Shown: positions 43,660-53,275, numbered from the stretch's first letter. The stretch: 64,000 nucleotides of DNA from CBDFKQ01 sp965248855 (GCA_965248855.1 CBDFKQ010000018.1:1-64000), one strand, 5' to 3'. The notes: generated from the sequence alone by a model not told the origin. Numbers and translations are program-made.

Positions 43660-44067
43660 TTATTGTTTTAGCCATGTGTAACATTGTTGCTCTGATTGTA
43701 CTGTATTCATTTGTAATTCATTATATTTGGATAGCATATTAACCTTATTAACGCTTGCCTGAGCAAAAATATCTTCTGCAACTAAAATAGCAATTTTTTT
43801 CAGTCCCAGTTTATCTACCTGACCAAACCATGTACCTGTTAAAAATTCCTGTGCTTCTTTAGATAATACTTTCAATAAACTTTGATCGCTTATATGTAAG
43901 GTTAAATTATAATTCTTAATTGTATCATTTACTACTTTACAGCCTGTAGTAATTTGCTCTAATGTTAAAAAACCTTTCCATTTGGCTATAACAATTTTAT
44001 TTTCCTCATCATATCGAACTTCGCAGTACTTTTCATTAAACAAAGTGGTGGTTTTAAGTGCAGACAT
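43660..44067 (-). CDS. STAS/SpoIIAA-like small protein
   Basis: 135 residues. The pattern EVRYDEENKIVIAKWKGFLT, LEQITTGCKVVNDTIKNYN, LHISDQSLLKVLS and LKKIAILVAEDIFAQ resembles the SpoIIAA-like/STAS group common in Bacteroidota. Soluble, no catalytic motif seen. It lies 22 bases upstream of the PrnB-like gene, same strand, so the two form an operon; whether it is a sensor, partner or unrelated passenger is unknown. Confidence 0.6.
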   Translation of the reverse strand: MSALKTTTLFNEKYCEVRYDEENKIVIAKWKGFLTLEQITTGCKVVNDTIKNYNLTLHISDQSLLKVLSKEAQEFLTGTWFGQVDKLGLKKIAILVAEDIFAQASVNKVNMLSKYNELQMNTVQSEQQCYTWLKQ

Positions 44068-44391
44068 AACTGTAAGTGTTTAGTTAAATTTTTAATCAGG
44101 CTCCAAAATAAATTAAAATAATACGCCCCAAACAATCCTTGTATAAATTCATTGAATGATTGTGTAATAAACTACCTAAAAACAAAAAAAAATGCCTTAA
44201 ATAAATCATTTAAATGATGTTTTATTTAAGGCATACTTGGAATATACTTATTCCGTTTTAATTTTTTACTCTAAATGCTTCAAATTCTATAATACAGGAT
44301 GGTTTCAGTAAAATGTAATAAAAATATCTATTTTAAGATAAATTAAAAATTAACAACGAAATAATAAAATTCTGCTTTAAGTTAAAAGGAA
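44068..44391. other. 324-bp gene-less region
   Basis: Between the STAS-like gene and the FKBP gene, both minus-strand. Contains the terminator of the FKBP gene at 44192-44234 and probably the promoter of the operon leading to the PrnB-like gene; otherwise AT-rich with nothing recognised. Confidence 0.6.
44192..44234 (-). terminator. Intrinsic terminator of FKBP gene
   Basis: ATGCCTTAAATAAA pairs perfectly with TTTATTTAAGGCAT, followed on the minus strand by a run of Ts. It lies about 160 bases past the FKBP stop. Confidence 0.8.
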
Positions 44392-45114
44392 TTATTTTTC
44401 AATACTAATCAATTCAATATCGAAAATTAAAGTAGAAAATGCAGGAATAGGCCCCGAAGCTTTATCTCCATAACCTAAGTCAGAAGGAATGAATAATTTG
44501 TATTTAGAACCTACATTCATAAGTTGCATCCCTTCTGTCCAGCCTGCTATTACTTGATTTAAACCCAACACAATGGGTTCTTTGCCAACAGATGTATCGA
44601 ATGTAGTACCATCTGTTAATGTACCTGTATAATTTACTTTTACTTTATCAGTAGCTTTTGGTTTGGCGCCTTTACCTTCTACTAATACCCGGTATTGCAA
44701 GCCGCTTGGTAAAGTAACTACTCCGGGTTTGGTTTTATTTTCTTCCAAATACTTTTTTCCGATTGATTTTGCAGCTTCGGTTTTCTTTTGATGAAGGGCG
44801 GTGAAATAAACCTGTAAAAGTTGGTTTGACTGCTCAGGAGAAATTAAAAGATTATTCTTTTTAAATAAATCGGCAAAACCCTGTGCCACTGCATCTGTAT
44901 TTACAGAGTCTAAACCCTGGTCTTTAACCATTTTGCCAATGCTGATACCAATGCTGTAACATACAGTATCAAGTTTGTTTTTAAGTTGATAAGATGCTGC
45001 CGGGATAACAATTTGAGCAGGAGATTTTTCTTTTTTCTTTTTTCTTTGACCAAATGCGGTTACACTTACCAGACAAATAAGGATTAATAAAAAGTTGATT
45101 TTCAAAAATTTCAT
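44392..45114 (-). CDS. Exported FKBP-type peptidyl-prolyl cis-trans isomerase
   Basis: 240 residues. Signal peptide about 1-22 (LLILICLVSVTAFG, then Q). Residues 35-125 are the Mip/FkpA-type dimerisation helices (KLDTVCYSIGISIGKMVKDQ, SNQLLQVYFTALHQKK). Residues 130-240 are the FKBP domain: GLQYRVLVEGKG, VKVNYTGTLTDGTTFDTSV, GWTEGMQLMNVGSKYKLFIP, LGYGD and LIFDIELISI, with the hydrophobic pocket residues present. Periplasmic folding catalyst. Its promoter at 45140-45168 is the clearest in the window. Confidence 0.93.
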   Translation of the reverse strand: MKFLKINFLLILICLVSVTAFGQRKKKKEKSPAQIVIPAASYQLKNKLDTVCYSIGISIGKMVKDQGLDSVNTDAVAQGFADLFKKNNLLISPEQSNQLLQVYFTALHQKKTEAAKSIGKKYLEENKTKPGVVTLPSGLQYRVLVEGKGAKPKATDKVKVNYTGTLTDGTTFDTSVGKEPIVLGLNQVIAGWTEGMQLMNVGSKYKLFIPSDLGYGDKASGPIPAFSTLIFDIELISIEK

Positions 45115-45139
45115 ATTTTTTGTTTTTTTGTTTTTTTTA

Positions 45140-45168
45140 CAAAAATAAAAGTTTTAGTTTAAGTACAA
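45140..45168 (-). promoter_or_regulatory. Bacteroidota promoter of FKBP gene
   Basis: On the minus strand TTG (45168-45166), 18-base spacer, TATTTTTG (45147-45140), then 25 bases to the ATG. Fits the -33 TTG / -7 TAnnTTTG consensus well. Confidence 0.75.
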
Positions 45169-45248
45169 TATTTTATAGTTAAACTTACTGTCGTTTTTTA
45201 TAATCTTAAATTGATCCGATAAATCATACAGTTCATTTTATCTTAGTA

Positions 45249-45256
45249 TATTTTTG
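45249..45256 (+). promoter_or_regulatory. -7 element of L,D-transpeptidase gene
   Basis: TATTTTTG, 13 bases before the ATG at 45270. The short distance implies a nearly leaderless mRNA. Confidence 0.4.
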
Positions 45257-45269
45257 ACCTAACCTTATA

Positions 45270-47033
45270 ATGAATTTTTATCACCAATATAAATGGGTAT
45301 TATTTGGTGCAGCTTTGTCGGCAACCTTAGTAATTTCGATTGTAAACAGGAAATTTAATCAAAATAAAAAAATTACGGCTCCCTTCTTGCTTAGCGGATT
45401 GGATTCCGCTATTCGTCTCTCTGCAATTCAGTATAAGATCAATAATGATAATGTTTATCTGCAAGCAGGAGAAGCTACCAAAAAATTTTACGAAGATAGG
45501 GATATGGAAGCGGTTTGGATAAATGAAGGCCGGTTAATTCCACAATTGGATTCTTTAATAAAAGCAATAAGTTGGGCAGAAAATGAAGGTTTGGACAGTA
45601 CTGAATATTTTTTTTCCGAAATAAAAAATATTCGAAATAGTTTAACCAATTTAGAATGGCAACGGGCTGACAATGAAAAATTAGTTGTTTTAGATATTTT
45701 AGCAACAGATACTTATTTAAAATATGCCCATCATTTACGTTCAGGTCGCGTAAACCCTGCTAAGTATGATACAAACTGGGTTCCTTATTTGATTAAAGTT
45801 GATGCAGCCGGATTACTTACGAAATCATTAGAACAAAATAAAATTGAAACATCTCTTAAAAGTCTCATCCCCAAACACGATCAATACATAAAATTAAGGA
45901 AACAACTTTCGTTTTATCAAAACATTTCTCGCGAAGGAGGTTGGGAAGCAGTTCCTTTAGATGAAGCAGTTAAAAATTTATCTTTGGGAGTAAGCGATTC
46001 GATGATATTTATTATAAAAAAACATTTAGCTCAAATCGGTCAACTTGATAAAAAAGACATTAATTATAATTTCGATCAGGAACTAAGCACATCCTTAAGA
46101 AGATATCAATATAAAAATGGGTTGACGGTAAATGGTAAATTAGATAAAATTACCACCAGGCACTTGAACATACCCGTTGAAAAAATATTAAAAAAAATAT
46201 CTCTTAATATGGAACGCTATAAATGGCTTCCGGAAAACCTGGGTGAAAAATACATTGTTGTTAACATTCCTGCTTTCGAATTAAATGTTTTTGAAAAATA
46301 TAATTGTAAGGTAATGGATATGAAAGTGATTGTGGGAAGAGACAGTACTCCTACAGCCATTTTTAGTGACACAATGGATAACATGATTTTTAGTCCTGAG
46401 TGGAATGTGCCATTAAGCATTGCCAAAAAAGAATTGCTCCCTTTATTAAAATCCAATCCCGATAAAATAGAAGAGCAAGGGATTTTAGTGTATGAAAATT
46501 GGGGGGTAAAAGCAAAAAAAATAAGTTTATATGATATTAATTGGGAAGAAGTGAAACCTTTGGACTTTAAATACAGATTGGTAGCACTTGCAAGCAGGTT
46601 TAATCCACTGGGGCTGGTAATGTTTAATTTCCCCAACAGCCGTCATATATATTTGCACGATACGCCCTATGATTATTTTTTTTCTTATCCCAACCGTGCA
46701 TTAAGCCATGGCTGTATTAGAGTTCAGTATCCTGTGCACTTAGCACAATTTATATTAGAAGCCGACCCGACATGGAATAGAAATAGAATTCTTGAAAACA
46801 TGGATCAGTATAAACCTAAAAAAATAAAAATTCCGGGAAAGAAAATTCCTATTCATTTAATTTATGAAACTGCTTGGGTTGATGAAAATAATAAATTAAT
46901 TCTTAGAGATGATATTTATCACCACGACAGGAATCAAATTAATGGAATTGAAAAAAGTAAAAGAAAATTAAATGAATCTAAAATGATTGTTAGTGTAGGT
47001 TCGATCAATTTAAAAGGGAAAAAAATAAATTAA
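45270..47033 (+). CDS. Murein L,D-transpeptidase (LdtD/YcbB type)
   Basis: 587 residues. One N-terminal membrane segment (YKWVLFGAALSATLVISIV) anchors it. A helical scaffold follows, then a peptidoglycan-binding domain near 250-300 (STSLRRYQYKNGLTVNGKLD), and the YkuD catalytic domain with YIVVNIPAFELNVFE, TAIFSDTMDNMIFSPEWNVP and the active site LSHGCIRV, Cys near 481. The residue order and size match YcbB, which forms 3-3 crosslinks in the cell wall. Periplasmic. Confidence 0.93.
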   Translation: MNFYHQYKWVLFGAALSATLVISIVNRKFNQNKKITAPFLLSGLDSAIRLSAIQYKINNDNVYLQAGEATKKFYEDRDMEAVWINEGRLIPQLDSLIKAISWAENEGLDSTEYFFSEIKNIRNSLTNLEWQRADNEKLVVLDILATDTYLKYAHHLRSGRVNPAKYDTNWVPYLIKVDAAGLLTKSLEQNKIETSLKSLIPKHDQYIKLRKQLSFYQNISREGGWEAVPLDEAVKNLSLGVSDSMIFIIKKHLAQIGQLDKKDINYNFDQELSTSLRRYQYKNGLTVNGKLDKITTRHLNIPVEKILKKISLNMERYKWLPENLGEKYIVVNIPAFELNVFEKYNCKVMDMKVIVGRDSTPTAIFSDTMDNMIFSPEWNVPLSIAKKELLPLLKSNPDKIEEQGILVYENWGVKAKKISLYDINWEEVKPLDFKYRLVALASRFNPLGLVMFNFPNSRHIYLHDTPYDYFFSYPNRALSHGCIRVQYPVHLAQFILEADPTWNRNRILENMDQYKPKKIKIPGKKIPIHLIYETAWVDENNKLILRDDIYHHDRNQINGIEKSKRKLNESKMIVSVGSINLKGKKIN

Positions 47034-47037
47034 AATA

Positions 47038-47386
47038 TTAATTACCTCTATTATACAATCCAATTGCCTGTTTTAAAATATTTTCAATTATCCGGACTGG
47101 CAAGTCTTCATTTGAATCAATCATTAAAATCTTCATTCTTATCCGATTTCCTGAAATCAACTCAGGGTGGTTTATTTTTTTACCTTCAACAAACCCAATA
47201 TAAGGTTGATTGGTTTTTTTATCTATCCACAAGTAGCAAAAATTCTTTTTATTAAAAATAAAAAAGGGCATACCATATTTTAATGATGTGGTAATTCCCT
47301 TATCACAGAATGATTTCCTTTAATGCCAATAAACAGCTTTTTGCATGTTCTTCTTTTTGCAAATAGAAATTATCCAATCCGGTCAT
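47038..47386 (-). pseudogene. DUF1801 family protein, frameshifted
   Basis: A gene of about 116 codons read in two frames. From the ATG at 47386: MTGLDNFYLQKEEHAKSCLL then ALKEIIL, ending at TGA. The other frame starts DKGITTSLKYGMPFFIFNKK and continues CYLWIDKKTNQPYIGFVEGK to the end at 47038. LKYGMPFF and the YIGFVEGK segments are DUF1801 (YdhG-like) hallmarks. One surplus base near 47305 (or two missing) explains the break. Convergent with the L,D-transpeptidase gene with only 4 bases between. Confidence 0.8.
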
Positions 47387-47705
47387 ATTATTTATTAACA
47401 GCAAAAAAAATATTTACTTCAGCATCTTACGAATTTGTACTTTTTGGCATAAACTTCAAAATCGGTAGTCTATGCTCTTGAAACTTTAGTTGAATAACTT
47501 TTTATTAATTTATTTAAATTAATAAAAAGTGCGTGGTAATTTAAAAATTAAAAAGATTTTAAAAATAATTATCAAAAAAACGATATTGATATATTCATAA
47601 TTTGTGAATCATATTATAACAAAAATAATCTTAATAATATTCATCAAGGCACATCCCCGTTTTCTTCTATTTTATTTTTCTATATTTGGCAATTGATTGT
47701 TTAAA
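47387..47705. other. 319-bp leader region of ftsK
   Basis: AT-rich; holds AT palindromic motif copy i (47565-47603) and a -7 box TATATTTG at 47681-47688, 17 bases before the ftsK ATG. Nothing else recognised. Confidence 0.55.
47565..47603 (-). repeat. AT palindromic motif, copy i (reference copy)
   Basis: Minus strand TTATGAATATATCAATATCG followed by TTTTTTTGATAATT. Its first 20 bases are identical to copy j and its second half to copy f. Upstream of ftsK. Confidence 0.85.
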
Positions 47706-50135
47706 ATGGCAAAAAATACTTACAAACAGAATACTTCCAAAAGCCAAAATTCCGAAAAAGAAAAAGAAGCCCGGCCTCCATTTAAATTTAAATTACCGTC
47801 ATTACATGACCGGCGTTTGCATTTAAGTTTAGGATTTTTATTGTTATTTCTCTCTTTATATTTAGCAATAGCTTTTATCTCCTACGTTTTTACCGGAAAA
47901 GCAGACCAGAGTGTGGTCGATTCTTTTTTACAGACAGGCCTGCGCGAAGCGGGAAAAGAAATTGAAAACTGGCTGGGTTTACTCGGTGCTATTGTTTCTC
48001 ATTTTTTGATTTTTAAATGGTTTGGCCTTGCAGCCTTTTTAATTATACCGATTTTATTTTTATTGGGATATAAAATCGTTTTCAAAAAAGAAATTTTTGA
48101 TATTAAATCATTTTCCAAATTTTCCGGTTTTTTGATTTTTTGGTTGAGCCTTGTTGGTGGTTATATTGTTTTAAGTTCAGGTTTAGAGGCCGATTGGAGT
48201 TTTATAAGTGGTGGTATCGGCTATGAAGTAGCATCATTATTGGCAGGTTTAATTGGTTGGGGAACCATATTACTTGCAATATTTGCAATTATTGTTTTTG
48301 TAATCTATTTCTTTAACGTAACAACCCTAATGGGGTTGAATAATAAAATTACAGAGGCGATTGAAAATATTGAAGAGAAAGCTCACGAAAAAGTCGATTT
48401 TGAATCAATTGAAAATTTACATAAAGAATTTTTGGAAAAAGAACCAATTGATGAGGAAATTGAAGAGCAACATGTTATTGGAAAATTGACCGAAAAAGAT
48501 CCTTTAATTAAAGATATAGCTTTTAGTATTGAAAATAAAATTGAAGAAGAACAGGAACCAATAATCAATTATGTTGATTTAAAAGAGGACATTAACGATT
48601 TTCCTTTAAAAGATGCTCCTCTTTATGATTCTACTTTAGATTTACCTCATTATAAATTTCCAAATCTTGATTTGATGGACGAACCCACTCAAAGCAAAGT
48701 TCAAATTACTGTAGAGGAACTGGAAAGAAACAAAGATAAAATTGTTGAAACCTTAAAAAATTACGGTGTCGGGATAGCTTCCATCAAGGCAACAGTTGGC
48801 CCAACTGTAACACTTTACGAAATTATACCCGAAGCAGGTGTAAGAACATCGAAAATTAAAAATCTTGAAGATGATATTGCATTAAGTTTAGCAGCTTTAG
48901 GAATAAGAATAATTGCACCGATCCCCGGAAAGGGAACTATTGGTATTGAAGTACCAAATTCAACTCGCGAAACAGTTTCGATGCGGTCATTAATAATGAG
49001 TGAAAAATTTCAACGCACCGATAAAGATTTACCTATTGTATTAGGCAAAACTATTTCAAACGAAATTTATGTAACTGACCTTGCTAAAATGCCCCATTTA
49101 TTAATGGCAGGTGCAACAGGCCAGGGAAAATCAGTCGGGTTAAATGTAATTCTCACTTCATTGCTTTACAAAAAACATCCATCACAAATAAAATTTGTAT
49201 TGGTCGATCCTAAAAAAGTAGAGTTAACATTATATAATAAAATTGAAAGGCATTATTTAGCTGCTCTGCCCGGCTCCGACGAATCCATTATTACCGATAC
49301 AAAAAAAGTTGTTAATACACTTAACTCTTTATGTATGGAAATGGATACAAGATACGATCTTTTAAAGGTTGCAGAATGCAGAAACATAAAAGAATATAAT
49401 AAAAAATTTATTGAACGAAGGTTAAACCCCGAAAAAGGTCATCGATATTTACCGTACATTGTTTTAGTTATTGATGAACTTGCCGATTTAATGATGACGG
49501 CAGGCAAAGAAGTTGAACACCCCATTGCAAGGCTTGCACAATTAGCCCGTGCAACGGGTATTCACTTAGTGGTAGCCACACAAAGGCCATCTGTAAATGT
49601 TATTACAGGTTTGATAAAAGCAAATTTCCCTGCACGTTTATCATTTAAGGTTACATCCAAAATAGATTCCCGAACCATTTTAGATACAGGCGGTGCGGAA
49701 CAGTTAGTTGGCCGTGGAGATATGCTTTTAACTGAAGGATCTGAAATAATAAGATTGCAATGTGCATTTTTGGATACACACGAAGTCGAAAAAATTTGCG
49801 AATTTATCGGTTCACAAAAAGCTTACGAATCTGCTTATTTATTGCCTGAATATTATGGAGATGAAGAAGGCGGACAAGAATCAAAAGATTTTGACCCTAA
49901 CGACCGTGATCCCTTATTTGATGAAGCGGCCAGATTAATAGTAATGCATCAGCAGGGAAGTACATCACTCATTCAACGAAGATTAAAATTAGGTTATAAC
50001 CGAGCAGGAAGATTAATAGATCAATTAGAAGCTGCAGGAATTGTCGGGCATTTTGAAGGAAGTAAAGCCAGAGAAGTTTTAATAAAAGATGAAGCAAGTT
50101 TAGAACTTTTATTGAGAAGTCTGAACGGAATTTAA
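47706..50135 (+). CDS. ftsK: DNA translocase FtsK
   Basis: 809 residues from the ATG at 47706. Four membrane helices in residues 30-190 (LGFLLLFLSLYLAIAFISYV, FLIFWLSLVGGYIVLSS and others), an acidic linker of about 110 residues (short compared with E. coli), then the motor: beta-domain with GPTVTLYEI, Walker A GATGQGKS near 470, Walker B IVLVIDELADLMM, and ATQRPSVNVITGLIKANFP. The C-terminal gamma domain (DPLFDEAARLIVMHQQGSTS, LIQRRLKLGYNRAGRLIDQL) reads KOPS-like DNA signals. It pumps chromosome ends through the septum and activates XerCD. Confidence 0.96.
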   Translation: MAKNTYKQNTSKSQNSEKEKEARPPFKFKLPSLHDRRLHLSLGFLLLFLSLYLAIAFISYVFTGKADQSVVDSFLQTGLREAGKEIENWLGLLGAIVSHFLIFKWFGLAAFLIIPILFLLGYKIVFKKEIFDIKSFSKFSGFLIFWLSLVGGYIVLSSGLEADWSFISGGIGYEVASLLAGLIGWGTILLAIFAIIVFVIYFFNVTTLMGLNNKITEAIENIEEKAHEKVDFESIENLHKEFLEKEPIDEEIEEQHVIGKLTEKDPLIKDIAFSIENKIEEEQEPIINYVDLKEDINDFPLKDAPLYDSTLDLPHYKFPNLDLMDEPTQSKVQITVEELERNKDKIVETLKNYGVGIASIKATVGPTVTLYEIIPEAGVRTSKIKNLEDDIALSLAALGIRIIAPIPGKGTIGIEVPNSTRETVSMRSLIMSEKFQRTDKDLPIVLGKTISNEIYVTDLAKMPHLLMAGATGQGKSVGLNVILTSLLYKKHPSQIKFVLVDPKKVELTLYNKIERHYLAALPGSDESIITDTKKVVNTLNSLCMEMDTRYDLLKVAECRNIKEYNKKFIERRLNPEKGHRYLPYIVLVIDELADLMMTAGKEVEHPIARLAQLARATGIHLVVATQRPSVNVITGLIKANFPARLSFKVTSKIDSRTILDTGGAEQLVGRGDMLLTEGSEIIRLQCAFLDTHEVEKICEFIGSQKAYESAYLLPEYYGDEEGGQESKDFDPNDRDPLFDEAARLIVMHQQGSTSLIQRRLKLGYNRAGRLIDQLEAAGIVGHFEGSKAREVLIKDEASLELLLRSLNGI

Positions 50136-50232
50136 CTAAGATTGACTCTCAAGCAATTTATTTGTTTAAAATAGGAACTATGAATAAATTTTATTCAGTA
50201 AAAGAATAGGCGTGTAAATGGTGCAAATTGAT

Positions 50233-50272
50233 AAAAAGGTTTTATGAAAACGATTTCATAAAACCTTTTTTT
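50233..50272 (+). terminator. Intrinsic terminator of ftsK
   Basis: AAAAAGGTTTTATGAAA, loop ACGA, TTTCATAAAACCTTTTTTT: a perfect 17-bp stem with T run, about 95 bases after the ftsK stop. Confidence 0.9.
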
Positions 50273-50338
50273 ATTTCTAAAGAACAAATATTTTACAAAT
50301 GATTGGCTATCAAATAATAAAAATTATTAATTTGTAAA

Positions 50339-52606
50339 ATGAAAAATATTATTCTTTTCTTTTCTTTCTTTTTACTTACAATTAACAGCCATGCTACGCA
50401 CATTGTAGGTGGAGAGTTATTCATGCATGATTTAGGTGGTTACAATTACAATATTGGCTTAAATTTATATTTTGATGATATACATGGAGAAAAAAGTATT
50501 TTATTAAATGAAAATAGAATAGTAGTTAATATTTACAGAAAAAGTGATAATCTTTTAATGGATATCTTCGAAATTGGGGAAATAAATAATTATATAATTT
50601 CATATAATAATCCGGCATGTGCAAGGGGTAATGATTTACGAACACGTTTAATAATATATAGTGGAAATTTTTATCTGGATCCAAACAGATATACTTCAAC
50701 CCAGGGTTATTATATCGTTTGGCAAAGATGTTGCCGAAATGGTGGAATATCAAATTTACAATATCCGGGCGGCCAGGGAAATACTTTCTATTTAGAGTTT
50801 CCGGCTGTTATTTCCAACGGGAATAAAATTAATAACAGTTCCCCCAATTTTTCGGAAATAAAAGGTGACTATGCATGTATTAATCAGCTTTTTAATTTTG
50901 ATTTTAGTGCAACAGATGCCAATGGTGATGAATTAAGATATTATTTAATCACACCTTTTCAGGGAGGGGATACTGATAATCCCGGCGGTGTTACTACATC
51001 AGGAACTTTAATAAATATAAATCAACCTTTACCTTACCCTTTAATCAATTGGGCGCCCGGATACGATTTAAATGCCATCATTCCCGCTTCATCCTCTTCT
51101 CAACAGATGAAAATTGATTTACATACCGGCATGATAAGTTTTACGGCAAATCAATTGGGATTATTTGTTTTCACGGTTAAATGCGAAGAATGGAGAAATG
51201 GTTTTAAAATTGGCGAAGTACATCGAGATTTTCAGATAGAAGTTTTGGATTGCCAAATCAATAATCCGCCATCGGGTTTAATAAAAGATAATTCTAATAC
51301 AAAAGTAATTAATAATGGTTTAATACATGTAAAAGTAAAAGATTCACGATGTTTCAACATTGTTTTGAAGGATAATTTTACAAATACAAACCAAACCTCA
51401 TCTAACCTTAATGTAAAAATTTTAAAAACTAATTTTGATTTAAGCTTAGTTAATTTAAGCCCGCTTTCAGGTATTGTTTATAAAAATTCTGATTCCTCAA
51501 ACTCACAGTTATGTTGGCGGAGTTGTGCTTTAAATCCTCCCGGCCAACCTTATCAGGCAGTATTGGTAGTTTCTGACAATGGTTGCCCTTTTTCAAAAAC
51601 GGATACCATCAGGGCTCAATTTGATTTTGAACCCAAGCCGTTAGATACTGCCAAAGTTTCTACAAACCTTCCGGGAGATACTGCAACTGTAATTGCCGGA
51701 AATAATATTTCGTTTAATGTTTCGGGCAGCGACCCGGGTAAAGATTCTATTTCAATTGAGGCAACCGGGAGAGGGTTTAACCTTGAAGATGCAGGAATGA
51801 ATTTTAAATCTGTTTCAGGTACAGACAGCCTTAGCACTGCCTTTCAATGGAACCCCGATTGCTCAGTAGCAAACAATAAAGATTATATTGTCGATTTTAC
51901 TTTAAAACAAAAGCGTTGTGGAAATGTATACAGCAGTGTCACAACCAGTCACTTGTTTTTTAAACCCAGAATAAGTACGCCACCTAAAATCAGTATTTTA
52001 GACCTTCCGGGAAATAAGGCCGATAAATTTGTAGGCGATAGTATTATGTTTGTTGTTGAGGGTTTAAATAATGATCAATATCCGATTATAATTCATGCCA
52101 TACCTAATGATTTCAAATTTAAAGATGTTGAGATGGTGTTTCAATCTCCAGTAAGTGGAGTGGGAAAGGTAGATGTTCCTTTTTATTGGAAAATAACGTG
52201 CGATAAGTTAAATATAGTAAAAAACGATAATTTTAAAATTGACTTTGTAGTAGAAAATAATAGTTGCCAACCCAACAGGTTTGATACTGTTTCAGCCACT
52301 TTGCATATAAAAGATCATGTTGACACTCTCGATTTTCAACCATATAATGTTTTTACCCCAAATGGAGATGATAAAAATGAATACTTTGCCATGTTGGATA
52401 AAACAGGAATTAATCAATTGCCGGCAGATAACTGTCAGGATCAATTTGATAGAATTGAGATTTTTAACAGGTGGGGCAAGGAAGTTTTTAAAAGTAATGA
52501 CAGAAATTTTAAATGGTATGGTGAAAACTTTCCCGCAAGTACTTATTATTACATAATTTATTATAAGAAAAAGAAATACAGGGGTTGGGTAGGGATTTTA
52601 AAATAA
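50339..52606 (+). CDS. Secreted protein with gliding-motility-type C-terminal sorting domain (T9SS type B)
   Basis: 755 residues. Signal peptide about 1-19 (IILFFSFFLLTINSHA). The N-terminal part, HIVGGELFMHDLGGYNYNIG and RCCRNGGISNLQ with paired Cys, is the widespread Bacteroidota 'THIVGGE' extracellular domain. Ig/PKD-like repeats follow. The last 90 residues have YNVFTPNGDDKNEYF and IEIFNRWGKEVFKS and end TYYYIIYYKKKKYRGWVGIL, the type B sorting signal recognised by the type IX secretion system, usually for large adhesins linked to PorP/SprF proteins. Exported to the cell surface or medium; cargo function unknown. Confidence 0.9.
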   Translation: MKNIILFFSFFLLTINSHATHIVGGELFMHDLGGYNYNIGLNLYFDDIHGEKSILLNENRIVVNIYRKSDNLLMDIFEIGEINNYIISYNNPACARGNDLRTRLIIYSGNFYLDPNRYTSTQGYYIVWQRCCRNGGISNLQYPGGQGNTFYLEFPAVISNGNKINNSSPNFSEIKGDYACINQLFNFDFSATDANGDELRYYLITPFQGGDTDNPGGVTTSGTLININQPLPYPLINWAPGYDLNAIIPASSSSQQMKIDLHTGMISFTANQLGLFVFTVKCEEWRNGFKIGEVHRDFQIEVLDCQINNPPSGLIKDNSNTKVINNGLIHVKVKDSRCFNIVLKDNFTNTNQTSSNLNVKILKTNFDLSLVNLSPLSGIVYKNSDSSNSQLCWRSCALNPPGQPYQAVLVVSDNGCPFSKTDTIRAQFDFEPKPLDTAKVSTNLPGDTATVIAGNNISFNVSGSDPGKDSISIEATGRGFNLEDAGMNFKSVSGTDSLSTAFQWNPDCSVANNKDYIVDFTLKQKRCGNVYSSVTTSHLFFKPRISTPPKISILDLPGNKADKFVGDSIMFVVEGLNNDQYPIIIHAIPNDFKFKDVEMVFQSPVSGVGKVDVPFYWKITCDKLNIVKNDNFKIDFVVENNSCQPNRFDTVSATLHIKDHVDTLDFQPYNVFTPNGDDKNEYFAMLDKTGINQLPADNCQDQFDRIEIFNRWGKEVFKSNDRNFKWYGENFPASTYYYIIYYKKKKYRGWVGILK

Positions 52607-52669
52607 CCATTCTATTTAAAATATTACATTTCATTAAAAAGTATTTGTTGAGTAAATTAATTTGTAAAT

Positions 52670-53215
52670 ATGTCAGACCAAGAATTATTTCATCTTCGTT
52701 TCCCGATAGGAAAATTTTTAGCACCCGATCACGTAAGCCGCCAAATAAGAACCGCATGGATTGATGATATTGCCCAACTTCCGGTTTTGCTTAGAGACCA
52801 TACAGAACACTTAAGCGATGTTCAATTGCAAACCCCATACAGAATGGGAGGATGGAATATCAGGCAGGTAGTACATCACATAGCCGACAGCCATATCAAT
52901 GCATATACACGCATAAAATTGGCATTAACAGAAAACGCTCCCATAATTAAAACATATGAGGAAAATATTTGGGCGGAACTTGAAGACGGAAAAAAAGCAC
53001 CCATTTTATTGTCTCTTAATTTACTGGATGCGCTTCACGCCCGATGGTCGTTATTGTTAAAATCTTTAGATGATGAGGATTTGCAAAAAAACTTTTTTCA
53101 TCCCGTTACCCAACATTATGTTTCTGTTGAACAGGCAATTGGTACATATTCCTGGCATGGAAGGCATCATTTAGCGCATATTACAGAATTAAAGAAACGA
53201 AAAGGCTGGAATTAA
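52670..53215 (+). CDS. DinB/YfiT-fold putative metal-dependent hydrolase or thiol transferase
   Basis: 181 residues. The start LRFPIGKFLAPDHV and the four-helix DinB fold fit the YfiT/BstA subfamily. The three metal-binding His appear in IRQVVHHIADSHINAY and YSWHGRHHLAHITELK. BstA transfers bacillithiol in Firmicutes; Bacteroidota versions are uncharacterised and a different thiol or metal-hydrolase role is possible. Convergent with purM. Confidence 0.87.
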   Translation: MSDQELFHLRFPIGKFLAPDHVSRQIRTAWIDDIAQLPVLLRDHTEHLSDVQLQTPYRMGGWNIRQVVHHIADSHINAYTRIKLALTENAPIIKTYEENIWAELEDGKKAPILLSLNLLDALHARWSLLLKSLDDEDLQKNFFHPVTQHYVSVEQAIGTYSWHGRHHLAHITELKKRKGWN

Positions 53216-53239
53216 TATCAACTTATATTAGCCTTACAG

Positions 53240-53275
53240 ATTTATGAATATATCAATATCGAAAAACTAATAATT
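53240..53275 (+). repeat. AT palindromic motif, copy j
   Basis: TTATGAATATATCAATATCG then AAAAACTAATAATT; the first 20 bases equal copy i. Between the convergent DinB-fold gene and purM, reaching the purM 3' end. Confidence 0.85.
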
